Assembly: GCA_937138495.1 (NCBI GenBank)
Contig: CAKZPE010000074.1
Coordinates: forward strand, 1-64,000
DNA: 64,000 nucleotides
Direction of reading: 5' to 3'
Origin: an uncultured Oceanospirillaceae bacterium
Lineage (GTDB): Bacteria > Pseudomonadota > Gammaproteobacteria > Pseudomonadales > Balneatricaceae
Shown piece by piece: positions 33,444-41,763 of this stretch. The notes beneath the pieces were generated by a model. The model made no database searches. It saw nothing but the letters and a program-made list of their open reading frames with translations, and was not told the origin of the DNA. Position 1 is the stretch's first letter. Each line of letters starts with the position of its first letter. The position numbers and the translations under genes are program-made.

Positions 33444-34400
33444 TCAGCGGTCTTCGCTGGGGCTGAGCTGGAACTGGTTGCGGTAACTGCGGGTAAAGTG
33501 AGGTGCTGAACTGAAACCGCAGGCAATGCCGATTTCTGCAACACTCAGATGCGATTCCCGTAGCAGTTGCTGAGCCCGCTCCAGACGGATTTGCATATAG
33601 TAACCGGTGGGGGACTTATCCAGATGGCTGCGGAACAGCCGTTCCAGTTGCCGTACCGATAAGTGAGCATGTTCCGCCAGTTCACCGGGGGACAGCGGGT
33701 TTTCGATATTGGCTTCCATCTTGGCCAGCACTTTTAACAGGCGGGGATGGTGAATCTTCAGCCGGGCGGCCAGACCAATTCGCTGCTTGGCAGATTTTTG
33801 CCGGATGCCGCTCTGGATAAACTGTTCGCAAACATTAATCGCCAGATCGTGGCCAAATTCTGCCTGAATAATATGCAGCATCATGTCGATGGCCGCTGTA
33901 CCGCCGGCACAGGTAATCAGGTTTTTATCGATCTCGAACAGTTCGTTACTGATCTCGACACCGGGGTTGTCTTCCTGAAACGCCGGCACCGCTTCCCAGT
34001 GCAGGGTAAAGCGCTGATTGCGTAACAGGTTAGCGGCGGCCAGTACGTAGCAGCCGGTATCCATCGCCCCGAGCACCGACCCTTTTCGGTAGAGCTTTTT
34101 TAACCAGGATAAGGTGGTGTCGTTGATGTGCTTTTCCGGATTGAAGCTGGCACATACAAACAGGTTTTTCGGTGTTTCAACATCCTGAATGGATTGTGTT
34201 TGCTGAATGGCTAACTGATTACAGGCGTTGACGCTTTCACCGTCGTCCGAGAGCAGTTGCCAGCGGAAAATCTCCCGGCCCGCAAAGCGGTTTGCTACCC
34301 GTAGCGGTTCGATGGCAGACAGTAACCCAACCATTGCGTACTCAGGCAAGAGCAGAAAAGAGATAGTAAAAATGCCGTCGTGGTCGGGCTTAAGGATCAT
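33444..34400 (-). CDS. GlxA-family AraC transcriptional regulator
   Basis: 318 residues. DJ-1/PfpI-like N-terminal domain (FTISFLLLPEYAMVGLLSAIEPL, MDTGCYVLAAANLL, ITCAGGTAAIDMML) and an AraC-type C-terminal double HTH (HAHLSVRQLERLFRSHL, VAEIGIACGFSSAPHFTRSY). It belongs to the same architecture as the regulator at 14717, but the two are not close copies. Relatives sense arginine, betaine or carnitine. No catabolic gene is adjacent, so targets may be distant. Its upstream region has three TGTCG direct repeats. Confidence 0.83.
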   Translation of the reverse strand: MILKPDHDGIFTISFLLLPEYAMVGLLSAIEPLRVANRFAGREIFRWQLLSDDGESVNACNQLAIQQTQSIQDVETPKNLFVCASFNPEKHINDTTLSWLKKLYRKGSVLGAMDTGCYVLAAANLLRNQRFTLHWEAVPAFQEDNPGVEISNELFEIDKNLITCAGGTAAIDMMLHIIQAEFGHDLAINVCEQFIQSGIRQKSAKQRIGLAARLKIHHPRLLKVLAKMEANIENPLSPGELAEHAHLSVRQLERLFRSHLDKSPTGYYMQIRLERAQQLLRESHLSVAEIGIACGFSSAPHFTRSYRNQFQLSPSEDR

Positions 34401-34549
34401 AGGCGGATTTTCCGGTTGGTCAAACTAAACTCAGTGGCGACGGTGCCTGTAGCATTTATACCGTTCGCACATACAGCGTTACCGAGAGTACTATAACTTG
34501 ACAAAAATACCCTAAAAAAAGTGAACGTTTTCTTTTACATAGGGGGTTT

Positions 34550-34596
34550 TTGTCGTGTTGGCGGCAGGATTTGTCGTGGTAAGAAAGGTTGTCGCA
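34550..34596. promoter_or_regulatory. Three TTGTCG direct repeats upstream of the GlxA/AraC gene
   Basis: TTGTCGTG starts at 34550 and 34571 and TTGTCGCA at 34589, giving periods of 21 and 18 bp. Direct repeats of this kind fit AraC-type binding; TGTCGC is the half-site described for ArgR, a GlxA-family regulator of Pseudomonas aeruginosa. The site lies between the AraC gene and the glycosyltransferase gene. Confidence 0.45.
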
Positions 34597-34702
34597 GAGG
34601 ACGGTATTGTCCGTGCCTGAATAATGCGATTTTACCTTTGTTCAACAATTCATTGGATATCCTTGCTGAGATTTTTACCGGGCAGTAGAGGATACGTTAA
34701 GC

Positions 34703-35710
34703 ATGAAGAAGGTTGCTGTATTTGTTCCTAACCGTGATCAGTTTGGAAATATTACCACTCAGATACCCATGTTGTATGCGATTAAAAAGCAGCATCCGGC
34801 TGCGCATATTACCCTGTATAGCAAATCAGATAACAGCCAGTTGTTAGTGAATGCCGGTGTTGCCGATGCGTTAATAAACTATCAGCGCTGGAGTTTTTTT
34901 ACCGTTTTGCGCAGCCTGAATGAGGCGAACTTCGATACCGTATTTAATGTGTATTCCGGCTCAGAGAGAATCCATTGTGCGGTGCTGGCTTCCAGGATTA
35001 AACGCAAATATGCATTCAGTAATTCACGGTTACTTGATCAGTCAAAGCTGTATAACCGGCACATTCTTGTGGATAAAGGAACGCAGTACATTGCGCTGAA
35101 CAATCTGGAAGTGGCCAATGCTGTGCTGGGTACCGACTTTGATACAACCATTATTGAAGAGTTGGGCCACGGTGATTCTGACGGGAAAACACACCTGACA
35201 CTGGTGCCAGGTGGCGGTGCCGGCGAGTTTAAAGTCTGGCCGATAGAGAAGTACTGTGAAGCGGCTAAGCAGATTTTTGATGGCGCAGGTAATATCCGCA
35301 AAATCAGCGTTGTATTAGGTCCGCAGGAGGCGCAGAAAGCCGTGCAGGCAGAGCAGCTGCTGGCCGGCTATCCCTACGAAATTGTGTTGTCTCCGTCGGT
35401 GATCGAATTAGTTGATCTGGCCAGGGTTTCCGCATTAACCCTATCGAATGATTGTGGCCCGTGTCATATCTTCCAGATGATGAAAGTCCCGATGATCATG
35501 ATCTGGGGATGGTATCTTGAGCCGGACCTGTGCAAATCACCCTATCATGCCCTCACCAGTTGGTATCAAAACAGCGATGATTCATGGTGTGTGTTTCCGA
35601 CGGAGTCAGAAAAAAAGATCGCCACGGTTTCGGTTGAACGTGTTACGTCGCTGTCGCTGATGCAGCTCACCAGACCGCAACCGATGGTCAGAGAAGAGAG
35701 CGTCCTTTAA
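34703..35710 (+). CDS. Glycosyltransferase family 9 (heptosyltransferase-like)
   Basis: 335 residues. The N-terminus VAVFVPNRDQFGNITTQIPML and the second-half motifs LVPGGGAGEFKVWPIEKY and LSNDCGPCHIFQMMKVPMIMIWG correspond to the two Rossmann domains of GT9 enzymes, which transfer heptose or related sugars onto lipopolysaccharide core at the inner face of the inner membrane. It is distant from WaaC/WaaF, stands alone and has no LPS genes nearby, so the acceptor is unknown. Confidence 0.72.
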   Translation: MKKVAVFVPNRDQFGNITTQIPMLYAIKKQHPAAHITLYSKSDNSQLLVNAGVADALINYQRWSFFTVLRSLNEANFDTVFNVYSGSERIHCAVLASRIKRKYAFSNSRLLDQSKLYNRHILVDKGTQYIALNNLEVANAVLGTDFDTTIIEELGHGDSDGKTHLTLVPGGGAGEFKVWPIEKYCEAAKQIFDGAGNIRKISVVLGPQEAQKAVQAEQLLAGYPYEIVLSPSVIELVDLARVSALTLSNDCGPCHIFQMMKVPMIMIWGWYLEPDLCKSPYHALTSWYQNSDDSWCVFPTESEKKIATVSVERVTSLSLMQLTRPQPMVREESVL

Positions 35711-35742
35711 GGATGTAAACGTTTAAGGAGACAGTTGCTGGC

Positions 35743-36588
35743 TCAGGGGCAGGAAATTTGCCAGGGCAGACTGTCGCCCGCCATGGGAACTGTACGTTCT
35801 GCTGCAGGCGTGCTGCAGCGCCAGCCGCTGGCGACCGGTATACGCATGCTGCGGTACACCTCTGTATCGGTGGGCAGAATATCGGCAATGCCCAGTGCTG
35901 CACCGTGAAGGTTCACAGCCTGTTGTAACGCAGTACATATTTGCCCGGCGGATATCCGGCCATGTCTGTGGGTGACGTAAGGCGGGGCCGGGGCTTCGCT
36001 GCTGCGGTCAATGATGACGATGCCATTGTCGGTATCGGCCTGGCTGAGCAGGTTCCATGAGTGGGCATCAATGGCGGCGTAGTCTGCTTTGTCATCCCGG
36101 ATCAGTTGCAGGCTGGCTTCGTGGGAGCCGCTGATCAGATACTGATCGGCCTGCCAGCCCTGTGTGGCAAACCATTCCAATAAAGCATTGCAGCCGGAAC
36201 GTGAGCTGGGGGAGTTAACCACCAGACGTTTGCGTGGGCGTGTTTCTGCGGCTGTGACGATATGGCTGAAGTAGTGTCCCGGCTGGCAGTCCAGATCGCT
36301 GAAGACCGGACGGGCAACCGGCATAAGTTCGCTGGCCCGGGGGGTAAACAGATCCGGCCCGCAGCACTGGCTGACCAGCAGTTGTGCACTTTGCCACTGG
36401 GTTTCCAGCGGTGTCGTCCGGTCCAGCAGCAGCGGTAACTGTTCAGTGCGTTTATCTGATAACTGATCAGACAAACAGGCGTGCACCGCTCGCCAGAATA
36501 CATCTAGCTGTTGGTGGCTGGCCCTCAGGTCATACCAGGGGAGGCTGGCGATCAGTGTCACAGTATTCGGCTGTCCGGCAGGTGTCAT
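35743..36588 (-). CDS. PhnD-like periplasmic-binding-fold protein without signal peptide
   Basis: 281 residues. LIASLPWYDLRASHQQLDVFW, LLVSQCCGPDLFTP, LVVNSPSSRSGCNALLEW and DYAAIDAHSWNLL are the elements of the PhnD family that binds phosphonate or phosphite in ABC importers. No signal peptide and no ABC partners are present, so this is likely a cytoplasmic sensor or enzyme-like derivative. It follows the LysR gene by 37 bp and probably shares its transcript. A link to the divergent NTF2/GNAT/nitrilase operon is suggested by position. Confidence 0.7.
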   Translation of the reverse strand: MTPAGQPNTVTLIASLPWYDLRASHQQLDVFWRAVHACLSDQLSDKRTEQLPLLLDRTTPLETQWQSAQLLVSQCCGPDLFTPRASELMPVARPVFSDLDCQPGHYFSHIVTAAETRPRKRLVVNSPSSRSGCNALLEWFATQGWQADQYLISGSHEASLQLIRDDKADYAAIDAHSWNLLSQADTDNGIVIIDRSSEAPAPPYVTHRHGRISAGQICTALQQAVNLHGAALGIADILPTDTEVYRSMRIPVASGWRCSTPAAERTVPMAGDSLPWQISCP

Positions 36589-36625
36589 GGTGTAATTGCC
36601 GGGCAGGATACACCCTTGTGACTGT

Positions 36626-37504
36626 TTAAGAAATAGCCAGCGTAGCTTCCCGCAGCCAGTCGGTGAAATGAATCACTTTGGCCAGCCCCTGCCGGTCATT
36701 GACGATGTCCAGCCAGTAGCCGGCAGGACCGGATACTTCGGTATCGTTGAATTGCACCAGGCTGCCGTCCGCCAGCTCATTCGTGATCATCTGTTTATCA
36801 ATTATGGCAAATCCCGCGCCGCCTTTGACGGCATTGATGACCTGGTCCAGGGTGCTGAATTCCATGCCCCGGGCGGGGTCAATACGGTCCAGTAATCCGG
36901 CGGCTTGCAGCCAGTTGTCCCACACGGGCAGACGTTTCCCCTGATGCAGGATATGCAGCAGGTTATGGTTTTCCTGTTCCAGATGCCTGGCCTGTTCCAG
37001 CATGTGCGGGGCACAGACAGGGATATGCTGCTCCAGTACCAGCAGTTCACTGTAATGTTGCGGGCGGGCGGTCTGGCCGAAACGGATCTGGCAGTCGAAA
37101 ATGATCTGATCGTTGGCCTGATCCTGCACGGACAGTTCCAGTTCCCGGAAACGGCTGTGGAAATCACTCAGGCGGGGTGCCAGCCAGCGGGTGGCGTAGG
37201 TGGGCGGCACCAGAATATTCAGTTTCTGCCGCTGATTCGGGTCCCGTAGTTCCTGCACGGCCCCTTCCATCAGGTTGAACGACTGCTCCAGTTTTATCAG
37301 TAACTGGCGGCCGGCATCGGTCAGCTCCAGCCGGTGGTGCAGGCGGATAAACAGCGGTACGCCGAGATAATCTTCAAGCTGTTTAATCTGACGGCTGACA
37401 GCGCCCTGTGTCACGTTGAGCACGTGAGCGGCCTGGGTAAAACTGAGCTGTTTACCTGCTGCTTCGAATACCCGCAGGGCATTCAGGGGAGGAAGTGCAC
37501 GCAT
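36626..37504 (-). CDS. LysR-family transcriptional regulator (GcvA-like)
   Basis: 292 residues: RALPPLNALRVFEAAGKQLS, LNVTQGAVSRQIKQLEDYLG and LELTDAG, the pattern of GcvA/AmpR-type regulators. It is divergent from the three-gene operon starting at 37675 (170-bp gap) and upstream of the PhnD-like gene on its own strand; both are probable targets. Confidence 0.85.
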   Translation of the reverse strand: MRALPPLNALRVFEAAGKQLSFTQAAHVLNVTQGAVSRQIKQLEDYLGVPLFIRLHHRLELTDAGRQLLIKLEQSFNLMEGAVQELRDPNQRQKLNILVPPTYATRWLAPRLSDFHSRFRELELSVQDQANDQIIFDCQIRFGQTARPQHYSELLVLEQHIPVCAPHMLEQARHLEQENHNLLHILHQGKRLPVWDNWLQAAGLLDRIDPARGMEFSTLDQVINAVKGGAGFAIIDKQMITNELADGSLVQFNDTEVSGPAGYWLDIVNDRQGLAKVIHFTDWLREATLAIS

Positions 37505-37674
37505 AGTCGTACTCTGGCCACTGATTTTCCTCTGAGGTTAGCAGTTTACCGAAGCGGATCAAGTGGTTAATGGTGGAATAAGAACCCGTGTCGCATCAGG
37601 GCATGGTGTCTGCAGCGGAAATCATTAGAGTGGGCGAATAAATATGTTAACGACCCTCTGACGGAAATATAAAG

Positions 37675-38076
37675 ATGCAGACTCAGGCACTGATTGAAGC
37701 GTATTACGACGCATTTAACCGGAATGATATGGATGCCTTTCTGGCATTACTGACCGACGACGTCCGCCATGGAATTAATCAGGGCGGTACGGAAGTGGGC
37801 AAAGAGGCTTTTGCCCGTTTTATGGATAAAATGAATGCCCATTACAAAGAACAGCTGACCGACATCGTGGTGATGGTGTCTGCGGATGGCAGCCGTGCTG
37901 CAGCGGAGTTTGTAGTACACGGCGAATATCTGAGCACCGACGAAGGTTTACCGGTCGCGAACGGGCAGACCTATGTGTTACCTGCCGGGGCGTTCTTTGA
38001 TATCAGAGACGGCAAGGTTAACCGCATCAGTAACTATTACGATCTGGAAGACTGGATTGCACAGGTCAGCCTGTAG
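37675..38076 (+). CDS. NTF2-fold (SnoaL/ketosteroid isomerase-like) protein
   Basis: 133 residues. LIEAYYDAFNRNDMDAFLALL, then VRHGINQGGTEVGKEAF and AFFDIRDGKVNRISNYYDLEDWI, give the NTF2-like cone fold with a polar pocket. The reaction is unknown; such proteins isomerise or hydrolyse small molecules. It is the first gene of an operon with a GNAT acetyltransferase and a nitrilase-family hydrolase, 31 bp and 4 bp between genes. Confidence 0.75.
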   Translation: MQTQALIEAYYDAFNRNDMDAFLALLTDDVRHGINQGGTEVGKEAFARFMDKMNAHYKEQLTDIVVMVSADGSRAAAEFVVHGEYLSTDEGLPVANGQTYVLPAGAFFDIRDGKVNRISNYYDLEDWIAQVSL

Positions 38077-38106
38077 TCCTGTTGAAACTGAGGAGTTCAG
38101 ACGGGC

Positions 38107-38715
38107 ATGGCAGAACTGACGGTTGAACGCTACAGCGGTGCGGCGTTACAGCAATATATACCGGCCATCGCCGCATTGCGTATTGAGGTGTTCAGGGCGT
38201 TTCCCTATTTATATGAGGGCACTGAAGCCTACGAGGCGGAATATTTGCAAACCTATGTGGAGAGCCCCGGTGCCGTGGTGGTCATCGCCCGGGACGGTGA
38301 TCAGGTGGTTGGCGCGTCGACCGGGCTGCCACTGGCGGCTGAATGCGCTGAATTTCGCCAGCCGTTTGAACAGGCAGGATATGCTGTGGAAAATATCTTC
38401 TATTGTGCGGAGTCCGTATTGCTGCCTGCTTACCGGGGGAAAGGGGTAGGAGTGGCATTCTTTGAACAGCGGATTGCCCATGCCCGGGCAACCGGTGATT
38501 TTGACTGGCTGACCTTCTGTGCGGTACAGCGGCCTGATGATCACCCTTTACGTCCGGTGGATTACCAGCCGCTGGACAGCTTCTGGCAGAAACGCGGTTT
38601 TACGCCGGCACAGGGGCTGACCACTGAGTTTAGCTGGCAGGATGTGGATCAGCCGGGAGAAACCTCTAAGCCTATGCAATTCTGGATGCAGGCGATGCCT
38701 GTCGGAGATATCTGA
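38107..38715 (+). CDS. GNAT-family N-acetyltransferase
   Basis: 202 residues. The acetyl-CoA site is visible as ESVLLPAYRGKGVGVAFFEQRIAHA (Q/R-x-x-G-x-G/A form), preceded by VVGASTGLPLA. An acetyl or acyl group is presumably moved to an amine substrate or product of the neighbouring C-N hydrolase. GAGGAG lies upstream of the ATG. Confidence 0.78.
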   Translation: MAELTVERYSGAALQQYIPAIAALRIEVFRAFPYLYEGTEAYEAEYLQTYVESPGAVVVIARDGDQVVGASTGLPLAAECAEFRQPFEQAGYAVENIFYCAESVLLPAYRGKGVGVAFFEQRIAHARATGDFDWLTFCAVQRPDDHPLRPVDYQPLDSFWQKRGFTPAQGLTTEFSWQDVDQPGETSKPMQFWMQAMPVGDI

Positions 38716-38718
38716 ATC

Positions 38719-39603
38719 ATGACAACCCGTTCCCTGAAAATCGCCACCGCCCAATACGATATTGGCTATTTTGAAAGCTATGCCGCCTATTGTGAAAAAG
38801 TAACCGGCTGGGTGAATGAGGCCCGTGAACAGGGTGCTGAACTGCTGGTGTTTCCTGAATATGCCTGTATGGAACTGACGTCTTTATTCGCAGAGCCGTT
38901 ACGGCAAAATATCACTGATCAGCTGGTGGCATATCAGGGCCTGCATGATGACTTTTATCGTCTCTATGCAGAACTGGCTGCCGTGCATAACCTCTATATT
39001 CAGCCCGGTACCTTTCCGGTGGCCGATGCGGCGGGTGACGGTTATCTGAACCGGGCGTACCTGTTTGGCCCGCAAGGTGAAATTGGCTATCAGGATAAAC
39101 AGATCATGACCCGTTTTGAGGACGAGCACTGGCAAATCTCGCCGGGAAATGAACTGAAAGTTTTTGATCTGCCGTTTGCTAAGGTTGGCATCAATATCTG
39201 TTTCGACAGCGAGTTCCCGTTATTGGCCCGTCAGCAGGCAGAAGCCGGTGCTGAACTGATTCTGGTGCCATCCTGCACCGATACGCTGGCCGGTTATCAC
39301 CGGGTACAGATCGGGTGTCGGGCCCGGGCGCTGGAAAACCAGTGTTATGTGGTACAGGCGGCTACTTTAGGCGAAGCTGAATGGTCACCGGCGGTGGATG
39401 AAAACCATGGTGCGGCAGCGGTATACACGCCGATCGACCGGGGCTTCCCCCATGACGGCATTCTCAGTATCGGCCCGATTGATGAGCCGCAGTGGGTATA
39501 TGCTGAGCTGGATTTCGACCGCTTGACGCATGTGCGTAAAGACGGTCAGGTGCTTAACCACCGGGACTGGGATAAGCAGAAGCTGAAGGCAATGGCGGAA
39601 TAA
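38719..39603 (+). CDS. Carbon-nitrogen hydrolase (nitrilase/amidase superfamily)
   Basis: 294 residues. The catalytic triad is Glu47 (LLVFPEYACM), Lys127 (GYQDKQIMTRFE) and Cys161 (GINICFDSEFP). VPSCTDTLAGYHRVQIGCRARALENQCY and the final segments fit the amidase branches of the superfamily; hydrolysis of an amide or nitrile is expected. The gene starts 4 bp after the GNAT stop, so the two are translationally linked. Together with the NTF2-fold and GNAT proteins it suggests a small-molecule detoxification or scavenging route under LysR control. Confidence 0.83.
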   Translation: MTTRSLKIATAQYDIGYFESYAAYCEKVTGWVNEAREQGAELLVFPEYACMELTSLFAEPLRQNITDQLVAYQGLHDDFYRLYAELAAVHNLYIQPGTFPVADAAGDGYLNRAYLFGPQGEIGYQDKQIMTRFEDEHWQISPGNELKVFDLPFAKVGINICFDSEFPLLARQQAEAGAELILVPSCTDTLAGYHRVQIGCRARALENQCYVVQAATLGEAEWSPAVDENHGAAAVYTPIDRGFPHDGILSIGPIDEPQWVYAELDFDRLTHVRKDGQVLNHRDWDKQKLKAMAE

Positions 39604-39653
39604 CTGATGGTTTAGTCAGTCAGCTTTTTTTGTTTTTTTAGGTGCGCCACCGA

Positions 39654-40142
39654 TCAGAAATCTTCATCAATGGCTTCCTGTAACTGTTCCGCCAGTGCCG
39701 GAAAGTCTTTTCCGTAGAAGGCTTTTTCCCGTTTGGTGAAATGGCCGCCTTCAATGTAGTAATCCCGGCTTTTACTGCCGTTGCTGACGGTTACCCACAG
39801 GTGAGTCTGATAGGAGGTTGCATCATCTGCCCGGGCGAGTACGTTGGCAGTGCCCCGGATAATCCAGCTAACGGGCTGATAGCCCAGCTTCCAGTCTTCT
39901 TTACGTTTCAGGGCGGTGACTTTAATGCTCACCGGCGCATCCGGCTGCTCTGCTGTGTAGTAGATGTCTTCTAAGTGCCGGTTCAGGGCACGGATCTCAC
40001 CGTTGAGCATTGACCGTGCTGACATCTCCAGAGCATCGGGGGAATAGGTGACAGACAGCACCCGGGTTTGCAGTTGCGGTGGCTGGGTGTTCGTGCAGGC
40101 GGTAAGCAACAGGGTAAAAGTAAGGGTAAATATCAGGCGCAT
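39654..40142 (-). CDS. Small lipoprotein of unknown function
   Basis: 162 residues from ATG 40142; the longer frame to 40208 has no support. Signal peptide with lipobox LLLTACTN (Cys17). The mature part has LKRKEDWKLGYQPVSWIIRGTA and HLWVTVSNGSKSRDYYIEGG, a beta-rich pattern seen in envelope lipoproteins. Function unknown. Confidence 0.6.
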   Translation of the reverse strand: MRLIFTLTFTLLLTACTNTQPPQLQTRVLSVTYSPDALEMSARSMLNGEIRALNRHLEDIYYTAEQPDAPVSIKVTALKRKEDWKLGYQPVSWIIRGTANVLARADDATSYQTHLWVTVSNGSKSRDYYIEGGHFTKREKAFYGKDFPALAEQLQEAIDEDF

Positions 40143-40244
40143 GGTTTTGTTCCGGCAGAGTGACACAGACAGTGTAGATGTGACCGGTGGCCCGGGAAAA
40201 GATTTCATTACATATTCTGAGACCTGAAAGATATCCGCCGGCGA

Positions 40245-41459
40245 TCAGTTCGCCGGCCGGTACTGCTGTAAACGTGCCGGGGTGATAGGCAGATGAACAA
40301 ACGCGGCAAACAACCCCAGTGCCGCACTGATGATCAGCGCCAGGTCGTATGAGCCGGTGGCATCAAAAATCAGCCCGCCCCACCAACTGCCGAAAAAAGC
40401 GCCGATCTGATGGCTGAACATCACAAAGCCAAACAGTGAGGCGAGATTTTTCGGGCCGAATATTCTGGCAACGGTGCCACTGGTCAGCGGTACCGTGGAT
40501 AACCACAACACCCCCATAATGATCGAAAACAGATAGAACAGGGGTTCGCTGGCCGGTATCACTAACAGTAACATGATCAGGCAGGCCCGCAGCCAGTAGA
40601 TCAGGGACAGTAACCAGGGTTTATGCCAACGGTCGCCTGCCCAGCCCGCCAGAATAACGCCTGCAACATTTGCCAGCCCGATCAGCGCAATGGATTCAGA
40701 CGCGACCGATGCGGGCAGGCCGCAATAGGCGACAATGCCGGACATATGCACCGACAGGAAGGCAATGTGAAAACCACAGACAAAGAAGCCAAGGTTCAGC
40801 AGCTGATAATCCCGTACTTTAAAAGCCGCTCCGATACTGCGCCAGTCGATTGTCTGGGGGGCCGGTGCTGAAGTCCGGGTTTCAGTCTGTGCCGGGGGTA
40901 ACAGCGCCTTGGCAAACAATACGATCAGCACAATGCTGCTGGCAAATATCAGAAAAATTTCGGACCAGTTAAAGTCTGCATCAATCTGCCCCAGCGCAAA
41001 GGCGTAGAGAAACTGTCCCAGTGAGCCGCCGGCACTGGCAACCCCCAGTGCAAAGGTCCGGTTATGCTCCGCGAAACGTTTTCCCACCGCTGCCAGAGCC
41101 AGCGGGTAAGTCGTGGCTCCCACACCGACGCCGATCAACAGGGCATTGCCGGCGAAGAACATCCAGCCATTGCTGGCCAGTGCGGCCAGCACCATACCTG
41201 CGGCATAGAGCAGGGCGCCGACGGACATTACCCGGAATAGTCCGTAGCGTTCTGCCAGTATGCCGGCAAACGGTGCTACGGCACCCCAGAGCAGATTTTG
41301 TATGGCAAAACCAAAAGAGAGCTCTGCCCGGGGCAGGTTAAGATCCAGACTTATTTCCGGTAGCATGATACCGGTGGTCTGGCGAATGCCCATGTTAACG
41401 GCCAGAATGATGGCCGCTGCAGCAACGACAAACCAAGGGTTGGATAAGATACGATTCAT
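40245..41459 (-). CDS. Major facilitator superfamily transporter (OFA/oxalate-formate-like)
   Basis: 404 residues, 12 TM segments. AGILAERYGLFRVMSVGALL in loop 2-3, LALAAVGKRFAEHNRTFALGVASAGGSLGQFLY and AGWAGDRWHKPWLLSLIYW are typical of the monocarboxylate/OFA-like MFS branch, which carries organic anions. It has no codirectional partner; 304 bp separate it from the ABC operon upstream. Substrate unknown. Confidence 0.8.
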   Translation of the reverse strand: MNRILSNPWFVVAAAAIILAVNMGIRQTTGIMLPEISLDLNLPRAELSFGFAIQNLLWGAVAPFAGILAERYGLFRVMSVGALLYAAGMVLAALASNGWMFFAGNALLIGVGVGATTYPLALAAVGKRFAEHNRTFALGVASAGGSLGQFLYAFALGQIDADFNWSEIFLIFASSIVLIVLFAKALLPPAQTETRTSAPAPQTIDWRSIGAAFKVRDYQLLNLGFFVCGFHIAFLSVHMSGIVAYCGLPASVASESIALIGLANVAGVILAGWAGDRWHKPWLLSLIYWLRACLIMLLLVIPASEPLFYLFSIIMGVLWLSTVPLTSGTVARIFGPKNLASLFGFVMFSHQIGAFFGSWWGGLIFDATGSYDLALIISAALGLFAAFVHLPITPARLQQYRPAN

Positions 41460-41693
41460 TGTTTAAGCCGAAAAAACCGAAAGATGTAAGCGTGTTAGTA
41501 ATGTAGATACAGTGGTTCAAAATAACACGTAGATGGATGACCCTGTATCAGAATTCAAAAAGTGTTTTTTAGCTAATGACGTTAGTGTTCTGAGAATCAT
41601 TGATGGAGTGATTGTGGGTTTGCTGTTTAACTTTTTTCCCTGACCTCCTCCAATCCTTCGGCCACTATTGAAGCATAAAGATTTAAGTCAGGC
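41460..41693. other. Intergenic region between MFS gene and ABC operon
   Basis: 234 bp (304 bp with the adjoining terminator) without a gene. It should contain the MFS promoter on the minus strand. Nothing else stood out. Confidence 0.35.
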
Positions 41694-41727
41694 ATAAAAA
41701 AAGGGGCCTGCGTAGCAGAACCCCTTT
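41694..41727 (-). terminator. Rho-independent terminator of the Tau-type ABC operon
   Basis: On the minus strand a stem (41721-41727 with 41700-41706, with inner pairing CTGC/GCAG) is followed by a T7 run, 37 bp after the permease stop. Confidence 0.8.
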
Positions 41728-41763
41728 ACCCATTGGCAACTTTTAAATGCTGTTTTCAGCGCG

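Noticed and set aside
35716..35725. Perfect palindrome TAAACGTTTA resembling a LacI/PurR half-operator core
   Set aside because: It lies between two convergent 3' ends where no promoter is expected; chance is the simplest explanation.
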